This document shows, piece by piece, positions 8,923-16,557 of a DNA stretch of 53,941 nt. The notes under the pieces were generated by a model. That model was not told the DNA's origin. It ran no database searches and worked only from the letters and a program-made list of their open reading frames with translations. How positions within the stretch are numbered: the first letter of the stretch is position 1; the number at the start of each line of letters is the position of its first letter. A program made the position numbers and the translations under genes. The stretch is from positions 494-54,434 of the forward strand of contig PKYB01000007.1 in assembly GCA_003133565.1 (NCBI GenBank), read 5' to 3'. The stretch is from Solirubrobacterales bacterium (GTDB taxonomy: Bacteria; Actinomycetota; Thermoleophilia; Solirubrobacterales; Solirubrobacteraceae).

Positions 8923-9953
8923 GTAGCCGCCTGGTCGGGCAGTCGGTAGTGATGGACGATCCAGCGCGCAGCGAGGTTCACGATCAGCTCGATCACGAGC
9001 AGGATCAGCGCCAGGTAGAAGACTGACGGCGTCTGCAGCTTGGTTACGTTGTCGAGGATCTGCGAGGCGATGCGGCTGGCGAGGGTATCGCCGTTGGCGA
9101 AGAGGTTGCCGTGGATGAGGGACTGCGATCCGCCGCCGATCACCTGCAGTACGGCGATCGCCTCGCCGAGCGCGCGACTCAAGCCAAGGATGCAGGCCGA
9201 GGCGATCCCGGGACGCGTCGAGGAGAGAACCACGCCCCGCACCATCTCCCAGCGCGTCACACCGAGCGCGAGCGCGCCGTCCTTCAGCTCGGGCGCGACG
9301 CTCAGGAACAGGTCACGGGTGATCGAGGCGATGATCGGCAGCGCCATGATCGTGAGGATCAGGATCGCGGTGAAGAGGCCGAGTCCCGTCAGCGAAGCCT
9401 GGCCGAAAAGCGGGATCCAGCCGAGCGCGCTGTGCAGCGCTGATTCGATGCTCGAGCGCAGGAACGGGCCGAGGATGACGATTCCCCACAGGCCGAGGAT
9501 GACGCTCGGAATCGCCGCCAGGAGCTCGACGAGCGGCCCGATTACGGCGCCGACGCGGCGCGAGGCGAGCAGGCTCAGATAGAGGCCGATCGCGATGCCG
9601 AGCGGCGCGGCGAGCAGCAGCGCCCCGCCCGATGTGACCAGCGTGCCGTAGATGAACGATCCGGCGCCGTAGGTGTTCGTGACCGGGTTCCACGTCGTGT
9701 GGCCGAGGAAGGAGAGGCCGTAGGTCGAGACTGCCAGCGAGGCGCCGTTGATGACCTGGTAGATGATCGCGACGATCAAGGCCATCGCCACGAGCGAGGC
9801 CAACACCGTAAGGCCAAACAGCACGCCGTCGCCAAAACGGTCGCCGAAGTGGCGTCGCATCGGGAGGCCGGCTACTGCAGGCGTCACGCTCACGCGGCGC
9901 AGCCTAGCCGCTTCGATCGGCGCGGTTGGAAACTTCACAACTTGATAACGCAC
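8919..9953 (-). CDS. pstC: Phosphate ABC transporter permease PstC
   Basis: 344 residues. Membrane protein with the PstC hallmarks IPSVILGLWGI, the EAA-type loop DGALALGVTRWEMVRGVVLSS in pieces, and LSRALGEAIAVLQVIGG. GTG 9953 gives an N-terminal tail of ~30 residues before MRRHFGDRFGDGVLFGLTV; the internal ATG at codon 32 is an alternative. It is the first gene of the pstCAB operon and diverges from pstS, so the shared ~130-base region probably carries phosphate-starvation control. Confidence 0.95.
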   Translation of the reverse strand: MRYQVVKFPTAPIEAARLRRVSVTPAVAGLPMRRHFGDRFGDGVLFGLTVLASLVAMALIVAIIYQVINGASLAVSTYGLSFLGHTTWNPVTNTYGAGSFIYGTLVTSGGALLLAAPLGIAIGLYLSLLASRRVGAVIGPLVELLAAIPSVILGLWGIVILGPFLRSSIESALHSALGWIPLFGQASLTGLGLFTAILILTIMALPIIASITRDLFLSVAPELKDGALALGVTRWEMVRGVVLSSTRPGIASACILGLSRALGEAIAVLQVIGGGSQSLIHGNLFANGDTLASRIASQILDNVTKLQTPSVFYLALILLVIELIVNLAARWIVHHYRLPDQAAT

Positions 9954-10087
9954 CGGTCACGAGTTCGTAACCGCTCGGCCTCCCGCTGCAGCAATGCTCC
10001 CGCTCAGAGAGCGAGGTGCTCTCGTTCACGACAACTCTCAGAGAGCGAGCTGCTCTCGTTCAAGACACTATGAGGAGGCACTCGCAC
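9954..10087. promoter_or_regulatory. Divergent pstC / pstS control region
   Basis: 134 bases between the pstC start and the pstS start. It holds a 34-base-period direct repeat (10003-10067) and several GTTCRNGA-like words (GTTCACGACA, GTTCAAGACA, GTTCGTAACC). These loosely resemble PHO-box half sites (GTTCACC-like) but do not show the 11-base spacing typical of Streptomyces PHO boxes. Confidence 0.5.
10003..10067 (+). repeat. Direct repeat of 31 bases (period 34), each with an inner hairpin
   Basis: Units at 10003-10033 and 10037-10067 match at 29 of 31 bases. Each contains GAGAGC-5 bases-GCTCTC, an inverted repeat. The second unit ends 4 bases before the pstS ribosome binding site. Confidence 0.85.
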
Positions 10088-11203
10088 ATGAAACACCGTG
10101 CTGCCAGACTTGCCGCGGTTGGCGCGGTCGTCGCAGCCGCTTTCGCCGTGTCCGCAAGCGCGGCTGCGGCGACTTCGATAACGATCGCCGGCTCGACGCT
10201 GGTGTTGCCGCTCGTGACGGGCCAGTTCATTCCCGACTACCAAGCGGCGAACTCCGGCACAACGGTTACCGACAGCGGCGGTGGCTCGACGCTTGGAATC
10301 ACCGACATCTCGAGCAAGCTCGTCGACATCGGCACCTCCGACGCGCCGATGAGCTTCACCCAGGCGGAAGGCTGCAGCCTCTGCGTCCAGATCCCGTGGG
10401 CTCTCTCAGCGACCGGTCCGGACTTCAACCTGAGCGGTGTCACGTCGCTCAAGCTGACGGGCCCGGTGCTTGCCGCTATCTACGAGGGCAAGATCGTCAG
10501 CTGGAACGACGCGCGGATCGCGAAACTGAACCCGGGCGTGAATCTTCCATCCACTTCGATCTCGGTGATCTACCGCAGCGATGGCTCGGGCGACACCTAC
10601 GTGTTCACGAACTATCTCTCCGATGTGGACCCGCAGTGGAAGCAAGAGGTTGGCGCCAGTACTCAGGTCAACTTCCCGGTCGGCACCGGCGAGAAGGGGA
10701 ACTCCGGTGTCGCGGCAGCGATCAAGGCGACCAACGGGGCGATCGGCTACGTCTCGACGTTCTACACCGTCAACGACAGCCTGACCCCGATCGCGATCCA
10801 GAACGCCGCCGGCAAGTACGTGCTTCCCTACTCCGCGGGACAGGAGGATGCCGCACTGCTCGTCAAGTCTGTTGCTGCGGGCACGGAGCCGCTGATCGTC
10901 GATCCGCCCTACAAGGCAGTGAAGAAGCCCAAGGGCAAGCTCTCGAAGGCCAAGGAGAAGGCCTACAAAGCAGCCCTGGTGATCGCGAAGGAGGAGGCGG
11001 GCGCCTACCCGCTGTCAACCTTCACCGACGCCATCGTGCGCTCGGATGGAGCCCAGGTTCCGTCCGTGCAGTCCTTCCTCACGTTCGCCGTCAGCGCCGC
11101 CGAGCAGGCGAAGGTCGACAGTTTGGCGTCCTACGCGAACTCCTACGCCCCGCTTCCTCCGGTGGTCCGCAAGGAGGACCAGAAGGAGATCGCGGCCCTG
11201 TAG
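10088..11203 (+). CDS. pstS: Phosphate-binding protein PstS
   Basis: 371 residues. Signal peptide MKHRAARLAAVGAVVAAA...ASAAAAT, then the PstS fold: ITIAGSTLVLPLV (phosphate loop), DSGGGSTLGITDI, DIGTSDAPMS, WNDARIAKLNPG and YRSDGSGDTYVFTNYL. ATG 10088 is preceded by GAGGAGG at 10072-10078. It lacks an obvious lipobox, so it may be released or held otherwise. A lysine-rich insertion (KKPKGKLSKAKEKAYKAA, about residues 278-300) is unusual for PstS. It diverges from pstCAB. Confidence 0.94.
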   Translation: MKHRAARLAAVGAVVAAAFAVSASAAAATSITIAGSTLVLPLVTGQFIPDYQAANSGTTVTDSGGGSTLGITDISSKLVDIGTSDAPMSFTQAEGCSLCVQIPWALSATGPDFNLSGVTSLKLTGPVLAAIYEGKIVSWNDARIAKLNPGVNLPSTSISVIYRSDGSGDTYVFTNYLSDVDPQWKQEVGASTQVNFPVGTGEKGNSGVAAAIKATNGAIGYVSTFYTVNDSLTPIAIQNAAGKYVLPYSAGQEDAALLVKSVAAGTEPLIVDPPYKAVKKPKGKLSKAKEKAYKAALVIAKEEAGAYPLSTFTDAIVRSDGAQVPSVQSFLTFAVSAAEQAKVDSLASYANSYAPLPPVVRKEDQKEIAAL

Positions 11204-11250
11204 GTGGGTTGATCAGCAGTTCTGTCGTGCGCGCAGACGCGCGCGACGCG

Positions 11251-11288
11251 AGGGACGCGATCGGCAGCCGCCGGTCGCGTCCCTTTTT
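11251..11288 (+). terminator. Rho-independent terminator after pstS
   Basis: Perfect 10-base stem AGGGACGCGA (11251-11260) / TCGCGTCCCT (11275-11284) with a 14-base loop, followed by TTTTG. T-run only on the plus side, so it ends pstS transcription and also insulates the convergent GH27 genes. Confidence 0.85.
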
Positions 11289-11293
11289 GTTGC

Positions 11294-12628
11294 TCAGCTG
11301 GTTGGCGAGGCGACGAAGACGACGGTCGAGTCGGCGCCCACGGTGGCCTCGATCGGGCCACTCGTCGTGGTCGATCCGCCGGCCCAGACGTTGGCCAGCG
11401 TGTAGCTGCCAGCGCGTGGGATCTGGAGCGCCTGTGCGGTGGTCGCGATCGCCAGCGGCGTCGAGCCGATGTTGAGCAGGGCGACGGCGTAGCGGCCGTG
11501 CTCGAGCGGTTTCAGCCAGACCTCGCCGTCGCCGGTCGCTGGGCTGACGTTGATGTCGGCGGGCGGGACCTGCGTGCCCTGGCGGCCGAGCCGGTCCTGG
11601 TCGATCGCGATCATCTGTGCGTTGCTGACGGTGGCGAAGCTGGCCCGCGAAAGTGTTGGGAGGTTGTCGCTGATCATCAGCGGCGCGGCGAGCATCGCCC
11701 ACATGCTGAACTGCGTCTGGAACTGTGCGTCGGTCATCCCGAGGTCGGGCCCGAGGTAGTCCGGGTCGTTCCAATGGCCGGGTCCGGCTGCCAAGGGCTC
11801 GGTCGCGTCCGCGTCGAGGTTTCGCAGCACGTCGGCGAAGGTGATACCCGACGGTGAGCCGACGTCGGTGTCGGTCCGCCAGCTCGTGGCAACCGAGTAG
11901 CCCCAGCTGTAGGAGGAAAAGGACGAGGCGGCAAAGCTTGGATAGCCGGTCGAGACCTGGCCCGGCTGGGCGTAGGCACAGATGTTCAGCATCATCGGGC
12001 GGTGGCTTGAGTTGTGGAGGATCGCGTCCTCGAACTGCGTGTAGGCGTTCTTGGGGTTGAGACGCAGGTCGTCGCCGCCGCAGAAATCGACCTTGACCGC
12101 GTCGAATCCCCAGGCCGCGAAGGTGTTGACGTCCTGCTGGTAGTGACCGTAGCTCCCTCTGTCCGTGCCGCTGCAGCCGGTCGGCCCAGCGTCCGTGTAG
12201 ATCCCGACTTTGAAGCCCCATGCATGGAGCGTTTGGGTCAGCCAGGCCAGCCCGTGCGGCCACTGGGTCGAGCTGACGGTGATCTGACCGTCCTTGGCGC
12301 GCGAACCAGTCCACCAGCCGCTGTCGAGCCAGATCAGGCGATAGCCGTCGTGCTCGAGGCCGCTCGTGACGAGGTTGCTCGCCTGCTCGAGGATCGTCGC
12401 CTCGTTGATGTGGCCGTCGAAGCCGAAGTAGGTGTCCCAGCCCATGTATGGGGTCGGCGCGAGATCCTTGCTGGCCAGAGCGGACGGCGAGATGGAGAGC
12501 GTGGCGAGCAGCGCGACGGCTGTGGCAAGCAGCGCGGTGCGAGCGGGCGCCCGGCGACGCCGGTGGCGGCGGTGGCGGCGAGCCGCGGAAAACATCTTCT
12601 TGCGGTCGCTTTTGTTGAGCGACACCAT
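11294..12628 (-). CDS. Secreted GH27 alpha-galactosidase-like enzyme, downstream copy
   Basis: 444 residues from ATG 12628. After a basic N-terminus comes a signal peptide identical to its neighbour (ARTALLATAVALLATLSIS), then the GH27 barrel: PYMGWDTYFGF, WLDSGWWTG, GIYTDAGPTGCSG, nucleophile Asp in VKVDFCGGDD and acid/base Asp in SWRTDTDVGSP. The C-terminal beta domain runs to VFVASPTS. It is a close paralogue of the gene just upstream (gap of 5 bases). Its first residues (VSLNKSDRKKMFSA) differ from the neighbour and look like the tail motif VSLNKSGRQMLAA of the propeller protein at 13955-15937. Likely removes alpha-linked galactose (or a similar sugar) outside the cell. Confidence 0.85.
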   Translation of the reverse strand: MVSLNKSDRKKMFSAARRHRRHRRRRAPARTALLATAVALLATLSISPSALASKDLAPTPYMGWDTYFGFDGHINEATILEQASNLVTSGLEHDGYRLIWLDSGWWTGSRAKDGQITVSSTQWPHGLAWLTQTLHAWGFKVGIYTDAGPTGCSGTDRGSYGHYQQDVNTFAAWGFDAVKVDFCGGDDLRLNPKNAYTQFEDAILHNSSHRPMMLNICAYAQPGQVSTGYPSFAASSFSSYSWGYSVATSWRTDTDVGSPSGITFADVLRNLDADATEPLAAGPGHWNDPDYLGPDLGMTDAQFQTQFSMWAMLAAPLMISDNLPTLSRASFATVSNAQMIAIDQDRLGRQGTQVPPADINVSPATGDGEVWLKPLEHGRYAVALLNIGSTPLAIATTAQALQIPRAGSYTLANVWAGGSTTTSGPIEATVGADSTVVFVASPTS

Positions 12629-13940
12629 GACGTTCAGCTGGTGGGCGAGGCGACGAAGACGACGGTCGAGTCGGCGCCCACGGTGGCCTCGATCGGGCCG
12701 CTCGTCGTAGTCGATCCGCCAGCCCAGACGTTGGCCAGCGCGTAGCTTGCCGCGGCTGGAATCTGGAGCGCGTGTGCGGTGGTCGCGATCGTTAGCGGCT
12801 TCGAGCCGATGTTGAGCAGGGCGACGGCGTAGTGGCCGTGCTCGAGCGGTTTCAGCCAGACTTGGCCGTCGCCGGTGGCTGGGCTGACGTTGATGTCGGC
12901 GGGCGGGACCTGCGTCCCCTGGCGGCCGAGCCGGTCCTGGTCGATCGCGATCATCTGCGCGTTGCTGACGGTGGCGAAGCTCGCGGGCGAAAGCGTTGAA
13001 AGGTTGTCGCTGATCATCAGCGGCGCGGCGAGCATCGCCCACATACTGAACTGGGTCTGGAACTGTGCATCGGTCATCCCGAGGTCGGGGCCGAGGTAGT
13101 TGGGGTCGTTCCAATGCCCGGGACCGGCCGCGAGCGGCTCGGTCGCGTCCGCGTCGAGATTCCGCAGCACGTCGGCGAACGTCACCCCCGTTGACGGCGA
13201 TCCGATGTCGGTGTCGGTGCGCCAGCTTGTGGCGACGGAGTAGCCCCAGCTGTACGACGCGAAGGCCGAGGCGGCAAAGCTCGGGTAGCCGCTCGAGACC
13301 TGGCCCGGCTGTGCGTAGACACAGATGTTCAGCATCATCGGGCGGTGGCTTGAGTTGTGGAGGATCGCGTCCTCGAACTGCGTGTAGGCGTTCTCGGGGT
13401 TGAGGTGAATGTCTTCTCCGCCGCAGAAGTCGACCTTTACCGCGTCGAATCCCCAGGCCGCGAAGCTGTTGGCATCCTGCTGGTAGTGGCCGTAACTGCC
13501 CCGGTTCGTGCCGCTGCAGCCGACAGGCCCGGCGTCGGTGTAGATCCCTACCTTGAAGCCCCACGCGTGGAGCGTTTGGGTTAGCCAGGCCAGCCCGTGC
13601 GGCCACTGGGTCGAGCTGACGGTGATCTGGCCGTCCTTGGCGCGCGAACCAGTCCACCAGCCGCTGTCGAGCCAGATGATGCGATAGCCGTCGTGCTCGA
13701 GGCCGCTCGTGACGAGGTTGCTCGCCTGTTCGAGGACCGTCGCCTCGTTGAATTTTCCGCCGAAGCCGAGGTAGGTTTGCCAGCCCATGTATGGGGTCGG
13801 CGCTAGATCCTTGCTGGCCAGAGCGGACGGCGAGATGGAGAGCGTGGCAAGCAGCGCGACGGCTGTGGCCAGCAGCGCGGTGCGAGCGTGTGCCCGGAGG
13901 CGTTGGCGGTGGCGGTGGCGCGACGGGTTGCTTGTCGACG
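11294..13940 (-). repeat. Tandem gene duplication, two GH27 copies, period about 1340 bases
   Basis: Copies at about 11294-12580 and 12634-13920 read as nearly the same DNA from the signal peptide to the stop, with scattered substitutions and a one-codon difference (GSPSG versus GSPSTG). The 5' ends upstream of the signal peptide differ. Confidence 0.9.
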
Positions 13941-13977
13941 GCACCGCGGTCTGCTCAGGCGGAGCGGCGCTTCGCAT
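12634..13977 (-). CDS. Secreted GH27 alpha-galactosidase-like enzyme, upstream copy
   Basis: 447 residues. Signal peptide ARTALLATAVALLATLSIS at about 31-49, then GH27 catalytic barrel with PYMGWQTYLGF, nucleophile candidate D183 in VKVDFCGGE and acid/base candidate D257 in SWRTDTDIG. The beta-sandwich C-terminal domain follows GHWNDPNYLGPDLGM. The start overlaps the end of the propeller gene by 23 bases, and the stop lies 5 bases before the second GH27 gene, so the three form one operon. GH27 also includes alpha-N-acetylgalactosaminidases and isomaltodextranases, so the exact sugar is open. Confidence 0.87.
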   Translation of the reverse strand: MRSAAPPEQTAVPSTSNPSRHRHRQRLRAHARTALLATAVALLATLSISPSALASKDLAPTPYMGWQTYLGFGGKFNEATVLEQASNLVTSGLEHDGYRIIWLDSGWWTGSRAKDGQITVSSTQWPHGLAWLTQTLHAWGFKVGIYTDAGPVGCSGTNRGSYGHYQQDANSFAAWGFDAVKVDFCGGEDIHLNPENAYTQFEDAILHNSSHRPMMLNICVYAQPGQVSSGYPSFAASAFASYSWGYSVATSWRTDTDIGSPSTGVTFADVLRNLDADATEPLAAGPGHWNDPNYLGPDLGMTDAQFQTQFSMWAMLAAPLMISDNLSTLSPASFATVSNAQMIAIDQDRLGRQGTQVPPADINVSPATGDGQVWLKPLEHGHYAVALLNIGSKPLTIATTAHALQIPAAASYALANVWAGGSTTTSGPIEATVGADSTVVFVASPTS

Positions 13978-15937
13978 GCGCGGAGTTGGTGGTGAACGTG
14001 ATCGAGTGCTTCAGCAGAGTCCCGGTGATCACGCCGACCACAGTTCCGCTCACGGTCACCGTGGTCTTCAGGTGGCCGTCTGCGGCGAGCATCTGCCGGC
14101 CGCTCTTGTTGAGCGACACAGTCACATCCGCGCTCGCGCCCGGGGCAATCTCAGTTGTGTGCGAGCCGAGCGTGACCGTTCGATGGCTGATCACGCCGTC
14201 GCGGCGGATCGTCTCGGTGATCGTGAGACGCATCGTGATCGTGCAATGACTCAGAGCCTCCGGTGAGCACGTGACTTTCGTGCTCGCGCTGCGCGCCGCG
14301 ACCGACGCCTTGCTCACCGCTGTTTCGGTCAGCATGCCGATCGTCTCGGAGGGGACCGCGTCGTAGGTGCTGCTCGCGCTCTCGCTGCCGCCGTCGCCGC
14401 TGATCGTCACCACGCAATTGAGGTGGTGCGTTTCGTCTGCCACGGCGACGACGTAACGCGCGGCGGTCGCACCGCTGATCGCGACCGTATCGCGAACCCA
14501 TGCATAGGTTACGGTCAGCCCGGCGGGCACCGTGGTACCGACGTTGCAGGTGAGCGTGTCGCCGACTGCGGCTGTGCCGGTGAGCAAGGGGGACGGCTTG
14601 AGCGGCGCCGGCGTTGCCAGCGTCGCGTCGGCGCCGGCGCTGGAACCCGGGTCGCTCGCGGCAACGATTTGGAAGTGGTAGGTCGTGCTTGCCGCGAGCC
14701 CGCTGATCTGGGCGGTCACGGTCTGCACGCCGCCGGTTGGTGACGGCGTGCTCGCGCACGGCACGCTCGAGCCGTAGGCGATCGTCGGGCCGTAGTTGAA
14801 GTGGCAGTCGGTGAGGACGGCGTCGTTCGGGTTGACGGTCGCGGTCAATGTCGCGAGGGTTTGCGAGGCCGCCGCGCCCGTCTCCGTGGCGACGGTGGGT
14901 GTGGGGAGCGTCGAGGTGAGGGCATTGTCTGAGCCGTAGACCGCGGCGCAGAGGCCGGTGTCGGTGCACGAGACGCCGCTGACCGAGGAGCTGCTAGGGA
15001 GCGCGGAGGACCAGGAGGGGGACGCAGCAGCCGGGCTGTCGTTTTCGAGCAGGTTGCCGGCGGAGTCGCCGACGAGGCAGAACGCCTCCGGCGTGCAGGA
15101 GATCGCGTTCGGCGTATCGCCGCCGTCGATCTCGGTCGAGCTCCAGGTCGGCGCCGAGGCGCTCGGGTCGCCACTGGCCCAAGCCGCGCCGTTCCCGTCG
15201 GCGTCCTTGCCGACAGCGACACAGGGCCCGCCGCTGGCGCAGGAGATGGCGGTGAGCGGTTCGCCTGAGTCGATCGTTTGGTGCGGCCATGTCGCAGTCG
15301 TCGGCGTTGTGGTGATGAATAGCCGGCCGGTGGAATCGACCGCGGCGCAGAAGGAGTTGGATGTGCAGGAGACGCCGGTGAGGTCGACGCCTGTGTCGAT
15401 CGCGATGTGTGTCCACACGGCTCCCACTCCGGGGTTGAGTGTGGAGATGCCGCCACCATCGGCGTCGACCGCGAGACAGAACGTCGTCGTCGGGCACGAC
15501 ACGCTCGTGAGATTGTCGGTGTCGACGCTAACCGCGGTCGCGGTCCAGCCGCCGCTGGCCGGGGTAGCGGTTGTCGCGACGTCTCCGTCGTCGCCGACGG
15601 CCACGCAGAGCGTCGTCGTCGGGCAGGAAACCGCGTTCAGCGCATGGGCGGCGCCAGTTGGCGCAGGAGCCGACCAGCTGCCGCCGCCCGAGGGCGAGGT
15701 GTCGACCGAGGCGCTCTCGGAACCGACGGTGACGCAGAGGCCAAAGGACGGGCACGAAACCCCACTCGGCGCGCTGACGCCGGCTGACTGCGACGCGCTC
15801 CACGACAGCGGCGCCGCGGCGCTAGCGGCGCTGGCTGTGGCCGCGCCCAGCGCCGCGCCCAGTGCCAACACGCGGGCGAGGCGGAGATAGCGGCGGCGCC
15901 ATGTCGTCGTGGCTTTGGTCGTGCAAATGCGTCTCAC
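13955..15937 (-). CDS. Secreted seven-repeat 'SC-x5-C' propeller-like protein with Fn3/Ig-like tail
   Basis: 660 residues with a signal peptide (LARVLALGAALGAATASAASA). Residues about 45-350 hold seven repeats of the form (G/A/S)(V/I)SC-x5-C-x-(A/V/T)-V, for example GVSCPSFGLCVTVG, AVSCPTTTLCVAVG and GVSCTSNSFCAAVD. Each has its own Cys pair, and seven units fit a seven-blade beta-propeller. An Fn3-like domain follows (LTATVNPNDAVLTDCHFNYG...YHFQIVAAS), then an Ig-like domain (GTAAVGDTLTCNVG...CVVTISG), then a beta-rich tail with VSLNKSGRQMLAA. GTG 15937 is the chosen start. As first gene of an operon with two GH27 enzymes it may bind glycan or cell surface; function is not established. Confidence 0.75.
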   Translation of the reverse strand: MRRICTTKATTTWRRRYLRLARVLALGAALGAATASAASAAAPLSWSASQSAGVSAPSGVSCPSFGLCVTVGSESASVDTSPSGGGSWSAPAPTGAAHALNAVSCPTTTLCVAVGDDGDVATTATPASGGWTATAVSVDTDNLTSVSCPTTTFCLAVDADGGGISTLNPGVGAVWTHIAIDTGVDLTGVSCTSNSFCAAVDSTGRLFITTTPTTATWPHQTIDSGEPLTAISCASGGPCVAVGKDADGNGAAWASGDPSASAPTWSSTEIDGGDTPNAISCTPEAFCLVGDSAGNLLENDSPAAASPSWSSALPSSSSVSGVSCTDTGLCAAVYGSDNALTSTLPTPTVATETGAAASQTLATLTATVNPNDAVLTDCHFNYGPTIAYGSSVPCASTPSPTGGVQTVTAQISGLAASTTYHFQIVAASDPGSSAGADATLATPAPLKPSPLLTGTAAVGDTLTCNVGTTVPAGLTVTYAWVRDTVAISGATAARYVVAVADETHHLNCVVTISGDGGSESASSTYDAVPSETIGMLTETAVSKASVAARSASTKVTCSPEALSHCTITMRLTITETIRRDGVISHRTVTLGSHTTEIAPGASADVTVSLNKSGRQMLAADGHLKTTVTVSGTVVGVITGTLLKHSITFTTNSAHAKRRSA

Positions 15938-16080
15938 GTCTCATCACCCGTAACGCGTCGGGGGGCAGATCGGAGCGGCAAAGCGGCGAGATTGTGCGGC
16001 CGCTCTCTTCCGAGGCTAGCCGTCTTGGCCGCTGGGCGCTGCAGGTGGCTGTGCAAAGGACAGCGGGCGTGTCGCCTCGC

Positions 16081-16093
16081 TAGGCTCCGCGCG
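16081..16093 (+). promoter_or_regulatory. Putative leaderless promoter (-10 TAGGCT)
   Basis: TAGGCT at 16081-16086 with a 6-base spacer to GTG 16093. Confidence 0.55.
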
Positions 16094-16488
16094 TGGCCAC
16101 TAAGGGCAGCGAGGTGGCGACCGTTGTCGCGCTCCGCGGCGACTGTGTGCTGTTGCTGGCGGAGGGGCTCGCGGGGGCGCTTGCGCTCCCCGGTGGCAAG
16201 CTCGAGCGTGGCGAGTCAGCGCGCACGGCTGCCGCACGCGAGCTGGCCGAAGAGACCGGGATAGTCGTGTCGGCGGGCTCGCTCGTCGCGCTCGGCGAGC
16301 CGATTCAGACGCCGGCGGGCGTCACGCTGACGCCCTTCCTGCTGGCCGATCCGCCCCCTCGCCGGCGCCCCGCCGAGTTGCCCTGCCGGTGGGTGGCGCT
16401 CGCTGAACTGCATGCCCATGCGCTGGCGGCGGGGGTGGCGCGAAGTGTGGATGCGGCGCTCGCGGTGCGCGATAGGGCGGACGGCTGA
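16093..16488 (+). CDS. Nudix hydrolase
   Basis: 131 residues. The Nudix box is complete: G-G-K-L-E-R-G-E-S-A-x7-R-E-L-A-E-E-T-G-I at about residues 35-57, giving the metal-binding REUXEE core. Size and single-domain architecture fit MutT/ADP-ribose pyrophosphatase-like enzymes. It would cleave a nucleoside diphosphate linked to another moiety; substrate unknown. GTG 16093 follows a -10 box by 6 bases. Confidence 0.9.
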   Translation: MATKGSEVATVVALRGDCVLLLAEGLAGALALPGGKLERGESARTAAARELAEETGIVVSAGSLVALGEPIQTPAGVTLTPFLLADPPPRRRPAELPCRWVALAELHAHALAAGVARSVDAALAVRDRADG

Positions 16489-16500
16489 GAACGGCGCGGA

Positions 16501-16506
16501 TATGAT
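16501..16506 (+). promoter_or_regulatory. Putative -10 box TATGAT
   Basis: TATGAT lies just after the Nudix stop codon. A start of transcription about 7 bases on would give a short leader for the permease gene at 16558 (or TTG 16522). Confidence 0.4.
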
Positions 16507-16557
16507 CGCGCTAGGCGGCGCTTGGGCGGGGTAGCGCTTGGCCTCGCCGGCGGAACA

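Noticed and set aside
10003-10067. CRISPR array before pstS
   Set aside because: Only two units with 3 bases between them; no spacers and no cas genes.
9954-10087. Canonical PHO boxes
   Set aside because: GTTCA-like words occur but not in the 11-base direct-repeat spacing; kept only as a tentative remark.
12629-13657. In-frame extension of the downstream GH27 gene across the neighbouring copy
   Set aside because: It reads antiframe through the upstream GH27 gene, giving Arg-rich low-complexity sequence; typical open-frame shadow of high-GC DNA.
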